64,000 bases of DNA from Sphingobium psychrophilum. GTDB taxonomy: Bacteria; Pseudomonadota; Alphaproteobacteria; Sphingomonadales; Sphingomonadaceae. The translations under genes were made by a program, and so were the position numbers. Of this stretch, positions 43,689 to 52,560 are shown in pieces; within the stretch, counting starts at the first letter, position 1, and every line of letters starts with the position of its first letter. Where the stretch lies: positions 1 through 64,000 of the forward strand of contig NZ_JABBFV010000018.1 in assembly GCF_012927105.1 (NCBI RefSeq), in the 5' to 3' direction. The notes beneath the pieces are model-generated. The model was not told where the DNA came from, ran no database searches, and saw only the letters and a list, made by a program, of their open reading frames with translations.

Positions 43689-45253
43689 GGCTGCACGCCG
43701 ACTGACAGCGGCGCAAGGGTGAAGTTGTCGACATCGAGATAGCCGCCGGTGGGGGCTGGGTTATAGCAGGAGATCGCGATTTGCTGGCCCTGGAACGTGC
43801 CGGTGCGCCAGTCGAACGCGAGCGGAAAGGCGTCGCCGACGTCTTGCCATGTCCGGTTGTCAAGGCTGTAGCCGACGCGGCCCTGTTGCGTCTGGAAATC
43901 CATGTCCGCGCGCAGCCAGAGGGTGCGGCCGGTAACGGGAATGGCGGGGACACGGATGTCGGTGCGGGGGCCGTTCTGCGTGCTTTCGGTCAGCTGCATC
44001 CGCAGCGATCGCGCGCCCTTCACGCTGCCGACGACCGACAGTTGCGCGTTATACTTCCCGAAACTGCCAAGACCGCAAACGTCGCCCGCCTCGATGCCGG
44101 CCATGTCGAGCTTCACGATGGCGCGCATCATCGGCCCCTGCGCCTTTTGCGTCAGCGTGTTGCGGGCGGTCCAGATGCCGTCCGCCTGGGTCGCATGCAG
44201 GCGCAGGAAGCCGGGGCGCTGCGTCAGAGACCATTTACTGTCGTCGGGATTATGATTCCACTGCCATTGCAAGCCGAGTGTCGGAGCGGAGAAATCATCC
44301 GACGAGGGTGGTTCGGCGAAAGCATGACCGGCAATCGGCTTGGGCGACCGGTCGGGCACGAAATCGGGCTTGTCCGGCGTGCCCCACCAGGGCCAACCGT
44401 CTTTCCAGAAAATCGGGCTGATGTTGGTCATGCGGCCGATCGCGCCCGCGTCTACCATGACGAAGCCATACCAGCTGCCGTCCGGCATATCGACTATAGC
44501 GCCCTGATGGCCGCCGGTCTTGTCGTCGATCGACGGCTTGGTTTCCCACGGTCCCCACAAGCTGCGCGAGCGCGATATAGTCATCGCCAGCTTGCCCGGG
44601 ATGGCGTTGAAGAGATAGTAGAAGCCGTTGTGGCGGATGATCTTCGATCCTTCCGCGCCCTTGTTATAATAGGTGACTTTCGCGGCGGTGACGGCGGATA
44701 GATCCTCGTTGAGGGTCAGCAGCGTGACCGTGCCGTCCATGCCGATCGAGGTGCCGAGATAGGCGGTGCCATCCGCGTCGATGAACAAGGCGGGATCGAA
44801 GGCTTCGCGGCCCAGTTCCTTATAGGTCCATGGTCCGTCGATCCTGGCGGACCGGTAGATGCGCGTCTTGTGCCCGACCGGGGTGACGGCGAGGTAGAAT
44901 AGCCCCTTGTGACGGCGCAGGCTGGCGGCGTAAAAACCGCGACGATAGTCGCCGCCGTCCTTGAGGTCATAGCGCGGGTCGCCATCGAGCCAATCGACCA
45001 CATGGGTCGCGATACGCCAGTTCACCAGATCCTTCGAATGGAGGATGGTGACGCCGGGCGCATTGGCGAAGATGGTAGAAACGAAATAGAAATCCTCGCC
45101 CACGCGAATGATGTCGGGATCGGGATAATCGGCGAACAGCACCGGGTTGCGATAGGTGCCGTCGCCCTGATCAGAGCGCCAGACCTGTGCGGGCAGGGCC
45201 GCGGCGATCAGGCCGGTGGCGAGGGCGAAGCCAAGGGTCGCGGGGCGGATCAT
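43685..45253 (-). CDS. GH43 glycosidase, secreted (xylosidase/arabinofuranosidase-like)
   Basis: 522 residues with an N-terminal signal peptide (ends near LPAQV). The five-bladed GH43 propeller begins FADYPDPDIIRVGEDFYFVST, whose Asp after YPDP is the catalytic base. Further blocks are FDPALFIDADGTAYLG and the EGSKIIRHNGFYYLFNA segment with the expected acid Glu. A C-terminal concanavalin-like sandwich (from about 330, DDFSAPTLGLQWQWNHNPDDSKWSL in parts) is typical of GH43 subfamilies acting on xylan or arabinan. It is co-translated with the GH95 gene (4-base overlap) and follows a second GH43 gene by 11 bases. Confidence 0.9.
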   Translation of the reverse strand: MIRPATLGFALATGLIAAALPAQVWRSDQGDGTYRNPVLFADYPDPDIIRVGEDFYFVSTIFANAPGVTILHSKDLVNWRIATHVVDWLDGDPRYDLKDGGDYRRGFYAASLRRHKGLFYLAVTPVGHKTRIYRSARIDGPWTYKELGREAFDPALFIDADGTAYLGTSIGMDGTVTLLTLNEDLSAVTAAKVTYYNKGAEGSKIIRHNGFYYLFNAIPGKLAMTISRSRSLWGPWETKPSIDDKTGGHQGAIVDMPDGSWYGFVMVDAGAIGRMTNISPIFWKDGWPWWGTPDKPDFVPDRSPKPIAGHAFAEPPSSDDFSAPTLGLQWQWNHNPDDSKWSLTQRPGFLRLHATQADGIWTARNTLTQKAQGPMMRAIVKLDMAGIEAGDVCGLGSFGKYNAQLSVVGSVKGARSLRMQLTESTQNGPRTDIRVPAIPVTGRTLWLRADMDFQTQQGRVGYSLDNRTWQDVGDAFPLAFDWRTGTFQGQQIAISCYNPAPTGGYLDVDNFTLAPLSVGVQP

Positions 45254-45264
45254 GGCGGCGCTCC

Positions 45265-46938
45265 TTAGTTGGCCGGGCTATAGTGATAGGGGCCAACGAC
45301 CGTGCCGACGAAGCCGCCTGCCTTCTTCGTACTGAGCAGGGTGGCGTCGACGCCGTCCTTCAACGTCTTCATGCCGCCGCCGACGCCATAATCGAATGCG
45401 ATCGTCCTGCCGGTCGCGCGAATGGTGAGGGTTATAGGGCCGCTGGTGGTGAGGGGCGCGGAGGCGACCAGCGTGTCGGTATCGGCCGCGTCGCGTGTGT
45501 ACAGGGCGACCACCGGCTTGCCCGCGATCCGGGTGAGGCCGAAGAAGAGGTTGCTGCGGTCGCTCTGCACGGCGGCAAGGCCGGCGCGGTCGCCATCCTT
45601 GGCCGGCGTGTAGCGCAGCGTGGTGGAGAAGGTGGCATTGCTATGCTGTTGCCGCCGTCCGATGAAGGCGGGAACGCCGTTCAGATCGCCGATCGGTGCG
45701 CCGCTTTCCAGCGCCAGCGCGCCGCCCGCGAGATGATAGAAGGGCTTTTGCGGGATGCGGATGCCGATCCATTCCACCGGTAGCGCTGCGCCGTCAAACT
45801 CCTCAACATAGGTAAAGTCGCCGCTGGTGGGCAGCGCAGGCTTGGGCTGCGCCGGCAGATTGGGGGCCTTGAGGGTATGGGGGATCGCCTGCCCGCGCGG
45901 CAGGATGATCGGCCAGCCGTCCTTCCACTCCACCGGCAACAAAAAGGTTTCACGGCCGATATTATAATGATCGTCGGCATCATAGGGGCGGACAGCCAGG
46001 AAGGTCGCCCACCAGTCGCCATTTTGCGTCTGGACCAGTTCGGCATGGCCCGCCGACCCGATCATCTCGGGCCGCGCAGGATCAAGATCGCGCTGGGTAA
46101 GGATCGGGTCGCCCTCAAACGGGATATAGGGGCCGCGCATGCCGTTCGAGCGGAAGACGACCTGCGAATGATTGACGCTGGTGCCGCCTTCGGCCGCGGT
46201 CAGATAATAATAGCCGTCCTTGCGGAAGATATGCGGTCCTTCGATCCAGACCGGCCTCTTGGTAATATCGACGCCGCCGTTGATGAGCTGGGTGCTCTCC
46301 CCCACCATCTTGCCCGCGCGCCAGTCATATTCCTGCATCCAGATCGCGCGGTGTCCATCATAGCGGGGCTTTTCATCGGGCGCGCGGTTGTTGACGATAT
46401 AGGCCTTGTCGCCCTCCCAATAGATGGACGGGTCGATCCCTTCGAACGGCAACCAGATCGGGTCGGACCAGGGACCGGCGGGGTCTTTGGCGGTAATGAC
46501 GAAATTGCCCTTACATTCGACGCAGGTGTTGACGATGTAGAAGGTGCCGTCGTGATAGCTGATGTCTGGCGCAAACACCGCTTGCGAGATGCGCCGGCCA
46601 TTGAAGTTCAACTGTTCCGGCCGGTTAATCGCGTTGGCGATCTGGGTCCAGTTGACCAGATCCTTCGATTTGAAGATCGGCAGGCCAGGATAATGGGCGA
46701 AGGAGGAATTGACGAGATAATAATCGTCGCCCACGCGCGTAACCGACGGGTCGGGATAATAGCCGGTCAGGATCGGATTGCGATATTCGCCCGGTTTGAC
46801 CACGACCTTTTCCGCCGACTGCCCTTCATAGGCGAAGCGTTCGAAGAGCGCCGGGGCGGCCTGCGCCGGGGCGGCGAACAGCGAGAGAGACAGTATCGAA
46901 GGCATGAGCGCAGAGAGGGGCAAGGTCCAGCGGGTCAT
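45265..46938 (-). CDS. GH43 glycosidase, secreted (xylosidase/arabinofuranosidase-like)
   Basis: 557 residues with a signal peptide ending APAQA-APA (about 28). The GH43 propeller starts GYYPDPSVTRVGDDYYLVNSSF with the catalytic Asp after YPDP, passes FEGIDPSIYWEGDKAYIV and places the acid Glu in PVWIEGPHIFRKDGYYYL. A C-terminal beta-sandwich (from about 385) completes it. The ATG at 46938 follows GGAGAG; an in-frame ATG at 46980 would sit against the operator. It is the first gene of the operon, 48 bases downstream of the palindrome GTTAGCGCTAAC, so repression by the divergent LacI protein is expected. Confidence 0.9.
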   Translation of the reverse strand: MTRWTLPLSALMPSILSLSLFAAPAQAAPALFERFAYEGQSAEKVVVKPGEYRNPILTGYYPDPSVTRVGDDYYLVNSSFAHYPGLPIFKSKDLVNWTQIANAINRPEQLNFNGRRISQAVFAPDISYHDGTFYIVNTCVECKGNFVITAKDPAGPWSDPIWLPFEGIDPSIYWEGDKAYIVNNRAPDEKPRYDGHRAIWMQEYDWRAGKMVGESTQLINGGVDITKRPVWIEGPHIFRKDGYYYLTAAEGGTSVNHSQVVFRSNGMRGPYIPFEGDPILTQRDLDPARPEMIGSAGHAELVQTQNGDWWATFLAVRPYDADDHYNIGRETFLLPVEWKDGWPIILPRGQAIPHTLKAPNLPAQPKPALPTSGDFTYVEEFDGAALPVEWIGIRIPQKPFYHLAGGALALESGAPIGDLNGVPAFIGRRQQHSNATFSTTLRYTPAKDGDRAGLAAVQSDRSNLFFGLTRIAGKPVVALYTRDAADTDTLVASAPLTTSGPITLTIRATGRTIAFDYGVGGGMKTLKDGVDATLLSTKKAGGFVGTVVGPYHYSPAN

Positions 46939-46985
46939 GATCAATCTCTCCTTCAACTGCCGCGCTTCGTCGCGCTGCATCTTTA

Positions 46986-46997
46986 GTTAGCGCTAAC
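46986..46997. promoter_or_regulatory. LacI-type operator GTTAGCGCTAAC
   Basis: Perfect 12-bp palindrome upstream of the glycosidase operon in the divergent region shared with the LacI gene. It is identical to the site at 51262-51273 and close to the xyl-box (TGGTAGCGCTAACA) described for Xanthomonas xylan genes, as I recall it. Confidence 0.85.
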
Positions 46998-47188
46998 ATA
47001 ATCTGCTATGAATGTTCGTTGCAAGCGGCGTTTATTTTTATGGATTTCGGGTCGTGATGCAGACTCTCCCTGACAATGGATCAAGGACTGACGCGAGGCA
47101 TGCGGAGCGGCGGGCCTATTTCCCGCTTTGCCTATGCCTGTCCATGTTTTAGGTCGGCTGATCGCATAGCGGGCGTACAAGGAAAAGC

Positions 47189-48235
47189 ATGGCAAGATCG
47201 CAGCAGGTCGGGCGTGGTGCGACGATCGTGGATGTTGCCAAGCGTGCCGGCGTATCATCGATGACGGTATCGCGCGTCATCAATGGGCGTTCCGGCGTCA
47301 GCGCGGAAACGCGCGCGGCCGTCGAGGAGGCGATCAAGGTGCTTTCCTATACGCCCAATGTCGCGGCGCGCAATCTGGTGAACTCGACGGAATTGCGGAT
47401 CGGCATTATCTATTCCAATGCGAGCGCCGCGTTCATGAGCGAGTTTTTGACCGGCGTTTTCGAGGAGGCGTCGTCGCGTGGCGTCAGGCTGATGTTGCTG
47501 AAAGGAGAGGGCGGGCGACCTCCGCCCGTGGAAGCCATTGAAGATCTGGTCGCATCCGGGCTGAGTGGCGCGTTGCTGGCGCCCCCGCTGGGCGAGGCGC
47601 CCGACGTGCTGCGGGTGCTGCGCGATGCGGGATGCGCCATGGCGGCCGTGGGTGCCTATCAGTCGCCCGGCACGATCTGCGTGCGGATCGACGATCGCGC
47701 GGCATCCTATCAGATGACCCGGTTGCTGCTGGATCTGGGGCACCGCCAACTGGGCTTCATCTTGGGCAATCCCGACCAAGCGGCGAGTGCCGAACGGATG
47801 GCTGGATTCTACGCCGCGGTTCGCGAAACCGGCGGGGTGGAAGTTCAGGTTGTCCAGGGCGACTTCACTTATGGTTCGGGACTGGCCGCGGCCGAGTATC
47901 TGCTGGCCTTGCCAAAGCGGCCCACCGCCATCTTCGCAAGCAATGACGACATGGCCGCCGCGGTCGTTTCGGTCGCGCATCGGCGGCATCTGGACGTGCC
48001 GAGCGAACTCACCGTGGCTGGCTTCGACGATACGACCCTGGCGAGCACGCTCTGGCCACCCTTGACCACGGTGCATCAGCCCGTGCGCGCACTGGCGGCC
48101 GAAGCGCTGAGCCTGCTGATCGCCGAAATCGCTGCGAAAAAGGGCAAGTCGCGCGTGCCGCGCGAAATCATCCTCGATCACAGGATCGTGGAGCGTCAAT
48201 CGACCGGCGCGCATCTGTCGTCGCCGCCTTCATAG
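47189..48235 (+). CDS. LacI-family transcriptional repressor
   Basis: 348 residues. The N-terminal LacI helix-turn-helix is ATIVDVAKRAGVSSMTVSRVINGRSGVS with hinge helix SYTPNVAARNLVN, followed by a periplasmic-binding-protein-like sugar-sensing core (LRIGIIYSN to the C-terminus, with AIFASNDDMAAAVVSVAHR and LTVAGFDDTTLA). The ATG at 47189 follows AAGGAAA. It lies between a secreted-glycosidase operon and a transporter/xylosidase operon, both preceded by GTTAGCGCTAAC-type operators, so it is the likely local repressor responding to a xylan-derived sugar. Its 3' end overlaps the convergent GH43 gene by 40 bases. Confidence 0.93.
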   Translation: MARSQQVGRGATIVDVAKRAGVSSMTVSRVINGRSGVSAETRAAVEEAIKVLSYTPNVAARNLVNSTELRIGIIYSNASAAFMSEFLTGVFEEASSRGVRLMLLKGEGGRPPPVEAIEDLVASGLSGALLAPPLGEAPDVLRVLRDAGCAMAAVGAYQSPGTICVRIDDRAASYQMTRLLLDLGHRQLGFILGNPDQAASAERMAGFYAAVRETGGVEVQVVQGDFTYGSGLAAAEYLLALPKRPTAIFASNDDMAAAVVSVAHRRHLDVPSELTVAGFDDTTLASTLWPPLTTVHQPVRALAAEALSLLIAEIAAKKGKSRVPREIILDHRIVERQSTGAHLSSPPS

Positions 48236-49830
48236 AGGAACCAGGCGAAATCGGCCGGGGTCGCCATGCCGGACGCATCCTGACAGGCCATGCCGACGAA
48301 AGTGCCCGTGAAATTGGGAAGGCCGGGAAAGGTAACCTCATCCGAAAGGATGGTCCCGTCCAGCCTGTGCGGGAGAATCTGCCAGACGGATGACTCTTCG
48401 CTCCGCCAGCTGAAGATCAGGGCGTCGCCATCGCCTTGCGCTCTCAGTTCGATCGGTCCTTCGGGCAGCGGTCCGACGCCCTCTATCGTGACGCTTTCGG
48501 CCAGTTCGGGCGACGCGATCATCAATTGCAGTTCGCGTGCGCCTTCTTCCACGCTGATGCTCAGATAATAATATTTGGTGCTGTTATAGTAGAGGATCAG
48601 GCCCGCAGCCTGCTGGAAGCAGCGCGGCGCAAAGTCCAGGCATGTCGTCGCGGTGAAGCGCCGATGCTCCAGCCGCCGCGCGACGAGCGCCTGCTCGAAA
48701 TGACTGCCGACGGTTTCCCGGCCGTACAGTCGCAGGAAACCGGGCCGGTCGAATAGGCTGAAGAGGCGTTCCGGCATGGGCGTGCGCAACCACTGAAATT
48801 CAGGGGGCAGGCTATCGCGATCGAAACGCCCGTTCCACCTGTTCTGAGGCCAGGGCATTGGCGGCAGGTCGGGTGCGCGGGGTGCCTCCATCGGCTTAGC
48901 GTCTCCGTCCAGCGTGCGCAGCCATCCATCATCATGCCATCGCATCGGCTGTATCGCGGTCTCGCGGCCCAGGATGCAGCGCGCCTTTTCTGGAACGGGG
49001 CGGCCGCACAGATAGGTGAGCCAGGGCGTGCCGTCCTGTAGTTCGACCAAGTCGCCATGGCCTGTGCGGGTCAGCGGCCCGTGACGATTGCCGGAAGCCG
49101 TCAGCACCACGCCATCGGGATGCACTTCATAGGGGCCGAGCAGGTCGCAGGAACGAGCCATGACGACCGCATGATCCCACCCTGTGCCGCCTTCGGCCAC
49201 CAGCAGATGATACCATTCGTCGCGCTTGTAGATGTGGGGGCCTTCGGTAAAGCCCAGATCGGTTCCCTTGAAAATCAGATGGGGTTCGCCGACGAGTTTC
49301 AAGGCGGCGCGATCAAATAGCTGTATCTGGATGCCCGCGAAACGGCCGCGACCGGGGCGGTGGTCCCACAGCATGTTCAACATCCAGCTGCGGCCGTCCT
49401 CGTCATGGAACAAGGCGGGGTCAAAGCCGCTGCTGTTGAGGTGGGTGGCGTCCGACCAGTCGCCGTCGACATGGTCGCAATGGACGACATAGTTGGGGAA
49501 GTCGCGCAGGGACGCCCCCCTGGCCCCGTTGACCGTCGTCACGCCATAGCGTTTGACGTCGGTGAAGATCAGCCAGAAGCGGCCGTCGGCATAGCTGAGA
49601 TCGGGCGCCCACACCCCGCAGGAATCCGGCGCGCCGCGCATGTCCAGTTGCGACGCCCGCGCCAGCGGTCGGGCCACCAGCCGCCAATGTTTGAGATCGC
49701 GACTATGGTGGATCTGCACGCCCGGATACCATTCGAAGGTCGATGTCGCGATGTAGAAATCATCGCCCACCCGCAGGATCGAGGGGTCAGGATTAAAACC
49801 CGGAAGGATCGGATTGGAGATGACGGTCAT
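48196..49830 (-). CDS. GH43 beta-xylosidase, cytoplasmic XynB type
   Basis: 544 residues without a signal peptide, matching classical intracellular GH43 beta-xylosidases of about 540 residues. Motifs are LPGFNPDPSILRVGDDFYIATSTFEWYPGV (catalytic base Asp after FNPDP), GVWAPDLSYADGRFWLI, SSGFDPALFHDEDGRSWM, FTEGPHIYKRDEWYHLL (acid Glu) and the C-terminal sandwich from FQWLRTPMPERLFS (in parts). The ATG overlaps the stop of the upstream MFS transporter gene by 4 bases, pairing import of xylooligosaccharide-type products with intracellular cleavage. Its 3' end overlaps the LacI gene by 40 bases on the other strand. Confidence 0.92.
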   Translation of the reverse strand: MTVISNPILPGFNPDPSILRVGDDFYIATSTFEWYPGVQIHHSRDLKHWRLVARPLARASQLDMRGAPDSCGVWAPDLSYADGRFWLIFTDVKRYGVTTVNGARGASLRDFPNYVVHCDHVDGDWSDATHLNSSGFDPALFHDEDGRSWMLNMLWDHRPGRGRFAGIQIQLFDRAALKLVGEPHLIFKGTDLGFTEGPHIYKRDEWYHLLVAEGGTGWDHAVVMARSCDLLGPYEVHPDGVVLTASGNRHGPLTRTGHGDLVELQDGTPWLTYLCGRPVPEKARCILGRETAIQPMRWHDDGWLRTLDGDAKPMEAPRAPDLPPMPWPQNRWNGRFDRDSLPPEFQWLRTPMPERLFSLFDRPGFLRLYGRETVGSHFEQALVARRLEHRRFTATTCLDFAPRCFQQAAGLILYYNSTKYYYLSISVEEGARELQLMIASPELAESVTIEGVGPLPEGPIELRAQGDGDALIFSWRSEESSVWQILPHRLDGTILSDEVTFPGLPNFTGTFVGMACQDASGMATPADFAWFLYEGGDDRCAPVD

Positions 49831-51071
49831 GCGGGTTTGCGCACCAATGTCCACAGGAGAAGAGCGCCCAGAAGGTCGAGGACGCCAAGGATGACGAAAA
49901 ATGGCCCATAGCCGACCTGATCGACCATCTGGCCCAGCAGCAGGGTGAAGATAAGGACGCCCAGATTGCCCGCCAGACCGGCGAGGCCAGCGGCGGTGGC
50001 CACGACATTGCGCGGGAAGAGGTCCGACGCCATCGTGATGACGGTGACCGACAGCGTCTGATGCGCAAACCCGCCCAGGCACAGCAAAGCGATGGCCGCA
50101 TAGGGGTTCGTCGCCATGCCGACAAAGGCCATGCCGGTCATCATCACCGCGCCCAAGGTGAAGGTCCAACGTCGGGCATCGATCAGGTCGACCTTGCGCC
50201 GTTGCAGAAAGCTGACGACGGCCGGGCCGAACAGACATCCCAGATCCGCGGCAAGAAAGGGCAGCCATGCAAAGAGGGCAATCTGCGCGAGGTCGAAGCC
50301 GCGGACCCGCGCCAGATAGAGCGGCATCCAGAAGGACAACATACCCCATACCGGGTCGGCCAGCATCCGGGGCAGGGCGATCCCCCAAAGGTCGCGCCGA
50401 CGTAGCAGCGACAGCATGGAGGCGCGTGTCGCCTGCGGCGCGAGCCGGGCTTCCTGTCCATTGGCGATATAGTCGCGTTCCTGCGTGGTCAGGCGCGGGT
50501 GGCGCGCGGGGCTGTCATAATAAAATAGCCAGAGTAAGGCCCAGACCAGCCCGATGGCCCCGGCGATCACGAACGCCAGTCGCCAACTGTGCATCATGAC
50601 GGCCCATGCCACCAGGGGCGGGGCAAACACCGCGCCGAACGAGGCGCCGATATTGTACACGCCGCCTGCCAGGCCGCGTTCCTTGGACGGAAACCACTCC
50701 GCGACGAGTTTTTGACCGGCGGGCTGGGCGGAGCCTTCCGCCAGGCCCAGCAGGCCGCGCAACGCTGCAAAGCCGAACCAGCCGTTTACGAAGCCATGCG
50801 CCATGGTGATGATCGACCAGGCGGCGACGCAAACACCAAAACCGATGCGCAGCCCCACGCTGTCGAGGAAATAGCCGGCGGCTGGCTGGAACATCACGCC
50901 AAGCTGGAAGGCGCTGGTGATCCAGCCATATTCAACGCTGGTTATGGACTGTTCCGACAAAATGACCGGCGCAGCAACGCCCAGGACGGAGCGCGACAGA
51001 TAGTTGATGACCATGGCCCCGACGAACAGGCCGATGATGGTCCATCTGACTTTACCCATAGGGCCAGTCAT
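49827..51071 (-). CDS. MFS transporter, ACS family (hexuronate/ExuT-like)
   Basis: 414 residues with about 12 membrane spans. The N-terminus WTIIGLFVGAMVINYLSRSVLGVAAPVI and the FRALRGLLGLAEGSAQPAGQKLVAEWFP-like segment, with KERGLAGGVYNIGASFGAVFAPPLVAW, are typical of anion:cation symporters transporting hexuronates or related sugar acids. It is co-translated with the XynB-type gene and follows two LacI operators. Uptake of an oligosaccharide or uronate from glucuronoxylan would fit, though the exact substrate is uncertain. Confidence 0.88.
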   Translation of the reverse strand: MTGPMGKVRWTIIGLFVGAMVINYLSRSVLGVAAPVILSEQSITSVEYGWITSAFQLGVMFQPAAGYFLDSVGLRIGFGVCVAAWSIITMAHGFVNGWFGFAALRGLLGLAEGSAQPAGQKLVAEWFPSKERGLAGGVYNIGASFGAVFAPPLVAWAVMMHSWRLAFVIAGAIGLVWALLWLFYYDSPARHPRLTTQERDYIANGQEARLAPQATRASMLSLLRRRDLWGIALPRMLADPVWGMLSFWMPLYLARVRGFDLAQIALFAWLPFLAADLGCLFGPAVVSFLQRRKVDLIDARRWTFTLGAVMMTGMAFVGMATNPYAAIALLCLGGFAHQTLSVTVITMASDLFPRNVVATAAGLAGLAGNLGVLIFTLLLGQMVDQVGYGPFFVILGVLDLLGALLLWTLVRKPA

Positions 51072-51085
51072 GACGCTAAAGCGTA

Positions 51086-51097
51086 GATAGCGTTAAC
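51086..51097. promoter_or_regulatory. LacI-type operator variant GATAGCGTTAAC
   Basis: It lies 14 bases upstream of the MFS start codon. It differs from the perfect palindrome GTTAGCGCTAAC at two positions and probably forms a repression pair with the site at 51262-51273. Confidence 0.7.
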
Positions 51098-51204
51098 ATC
51101 CCTCACGGCATGCGGCGAGGCCAGTCGGGCTGTCACCCGTCGCCGGGCATCCGGGCGCGCCCAGGCACGAAATGACGCTAGGTTTTGCACCATATGACAT
51201 CCTC

Positions 51205-51234
51205 ATCTTATCGCTTTTGTTAAACTATTGACAA
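51205..51234 (-). promoter_or_regulatory. Possible sigma70 promoter for the MFS/GH43 operon
   Basis: On the minus strand TTGTCA (51234-51229) and TAAGAT (51210-51205) are separated by 18 bases, placed between the two LacI operators. Each hexamer deviates from consensus, so this is tentative. Confidence 0.35.
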
Positions 51235-51261
51235 TAAACAGCGGCAAGATCAATAGATGTT

Positions 51262-51273
51262 GTTAGCGCTAAC
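51262..51273. promoter_or_regulatory. LacI-type operator GTTAGCGCTAAC
   Basis: Perfect palindrome identical to that at 46986-46997. It lies 190 bases upstream of the MFS gene and 136 bases upstream of a plus-strand gene relic, so it may once have served both. Confidence 0.8.
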
Positions 51274-51408
51274 TGAATTTTTGCCATGTCTTTAACATGA
51301 TCGACGAGAGAGGCGCTTTTGTGGACCCTGATCCGCAAAGATAGGGTCGTGTTCCCCACTCCATAGATTTGCAAACTGCACGACCGCCAAAAATCGCGGC
51401 GTGAGAGG

Positions 51409-51554
51409 ATGAAGTGGTTTACGATAGGCGCGGTCCTCGCCTGCTGGTCCGCGCGCAGCAGGCGGTGTGGACGCGCAATTGCGATCATGATGTCACCGTG
51501 TCGCTGGCACAAGGCGCATATCGGCTGACCACGCCGCTCCGTTTCAAACGCTAG
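51409..51554 (+). pseudogene. Relic of a secreted beta-helix protein gene
   Basis: An ATG at 51409 starts a short signal-peptide-like sequence MKWFTIGAVLACWSA. In another frame the following bases encode LLVRAQQAVWTRN and HDVTVSLAQGAYRLTTPLRF before a TAG at 51554. The latter resembles the N-terminal strand pattern (VTVxLxxGxYRLxxPLxF) of right-handed beta-helix carbohydrate-active proteins. The pieces are out of frame and far too short to be functional. The LacI operator upstream suggests the lost gene belonged to the hemicellulose regulon. The rest of the 51072-51648 gap holds only operators and a hairpin. Confidence 0.45.
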
Positions 51555-51617
51555 TGGCCGCCCGAGGCCAAGAAGTCATCGATGCAAGTGGCGTTCGGTC
51601 CAAATTGCCCACAAAAC

Positions 51618-51641
51618 CATTGCTACGCGCTGGTAGCAATG
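51618..51641 (-). terminator. Hairpin downstream of the CmcJ-like gene
   Basis: CATTGCTAC (51618-51626) and GTAGCAATG (51633-51641) form a perfect 9-bp stem with a 6-base loop. On the minus strand it is followed by GTTTTGTG, 8 bases after the stop of the gene at 51649. It is a modest intrinsic terminator candidate. Confidence 0.55.
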
Positions 51642-51648
51642 ATGCAGG

Positions 51649-52560
51649 CTATTGGAAAAACGCCACAGCTCGCACTTCTATGCTGGAGCGCGTCTTAGTG
51701 TCCGGCAAACTGCTGTCATGAAAGGCCGTATGCGGACAGCGCCAGGTCACATCATGGTCGCTGTCCTGAAATTTGAACAGCAGTACGTCGTCCGCCGCCA
51801 TGTTCGAAAAATACCACCAGCGATGCCGGTCCCGATGGCGGAAAATGGACGCGGCGATCATCTGGTCCTCGCCTGCGACCGGGGCCGTCAGCGCGTCGCC
51901 GGCGGGAAATTCGTCCACGACGAACAAGGTGTTCGACGTCGCTTCCTCGTCCGACACGGTGCGGCCGTCGCACACCGCCAGCGGCCAGTCCTGCGGGCCG
52001 GGCGTGAAGGTGCGCCAGAAGCTGACGCAGACATAGCGTGTATAGCCCGGCCCATCGGGGAAAGCGGCGGCATAGGCGCGCTCTGCCGCGCGGCGGCCGG
52101 TGATTTCATTATAATCGACATGGGCCTCGCCCGCAGGCGGCTGGATGCCGCCTTCGTGTCGGTAATTCTCCACCTTCTCCTGCGCGCGGGCGGTCAGATC
52201 GGCCGATGTCCGGATCATCCAGCCGCCCGCCGCCACGCAGGTTGCGCCTGTGAGCGCGCGGATCGCCTCTTCACATTCGCGCAGGTACAGGCGATCGACC
52301 TCTTCCTTGTCAAAAAAATCAGCGATCGCGCTGCGATGCTTGCCCAACATGAAGCCATGGGTGTCGAAGTCGAAATGATCGCGGATCGGCATCCCGTCGC
52401 GCACCATCATGCGATGGTCGTTATAGGTGCCGGTGTTGATCTCGACCCCGCGCGACACATAGCGCCGCGTGACGAAATCGCCTTCGTCCAGATAGCGGAT
52501 CAGCGCGGGCACCTGCCGCGCGCTGTCCTCGACATCGGCTGCGATCGGCAGGCTGGCCAT
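51649..52560 (-). CDS. CmcJ/NvfI-like oxygenase (AsaB/CTB9 family)
   Basis: 303 residues of the family that includes cephamycin CmcJ and fungal AsaB/CTB9/NvfI enzymes. Blocks are YVSRGVEINTGTYNDHRMMVRDG, FDTHGFMLGKHRSAIADFFDKEEV, AHVDYNEITGRRAAERA, YVCVSFWRTFTPGPQDWPLAVCDGRTV (in parts) and VTWRCPHTAFHDSS. The His147-x-Asp149 pair with His277 or His281 fits a non-heme Fe(II)/2-oxoglutarate site as proposed for fungal relatives. It shares one base with the aldehyde dehydrogenase stop, so it is co-translated with the lignin-type genes upstream. The natural role in bacteria is largely undescribed; oxidation or demethylation of an aromatic intermediate is speculative. Confidence 0.8.
   Translation of the reverse strand: MASLPIAADVEDSARQVPALIRYLDEGDFVTRRYVSRGVEINTGTYNDHRMMVRDGMPIRDHFDFDTHGFMLGKHRSAIADFFDKEEVDRLYLRECEEAIRALTGATCVAAGGWMIRTSADLTARAQEKVENYRHEGGIQPPAGEAHVDYNEITGRRAAERAYAAAFPDGPGYTRYVCVSFWRTFTPGPQDWPLAVCDGRTVSDEEATSNTLFVVDEFPAGDALTAPVAGEDQMIAASIFRHRDRHRWWYFSNMAADDVLLFKFQDSDHDVTWRCPHTAFHDSSLPDTKTRSSIEVRAVAFFQ

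Noticed and set aside
48196..50388. Extended 730-residue version of the GH43 beta-xylosidase
   Set aside because: The extra N-terminal 186 residues are a shadow frame of the MFS gene; the ATG at 49830 with its 4-base overlap and the family N-terminus fits far better.
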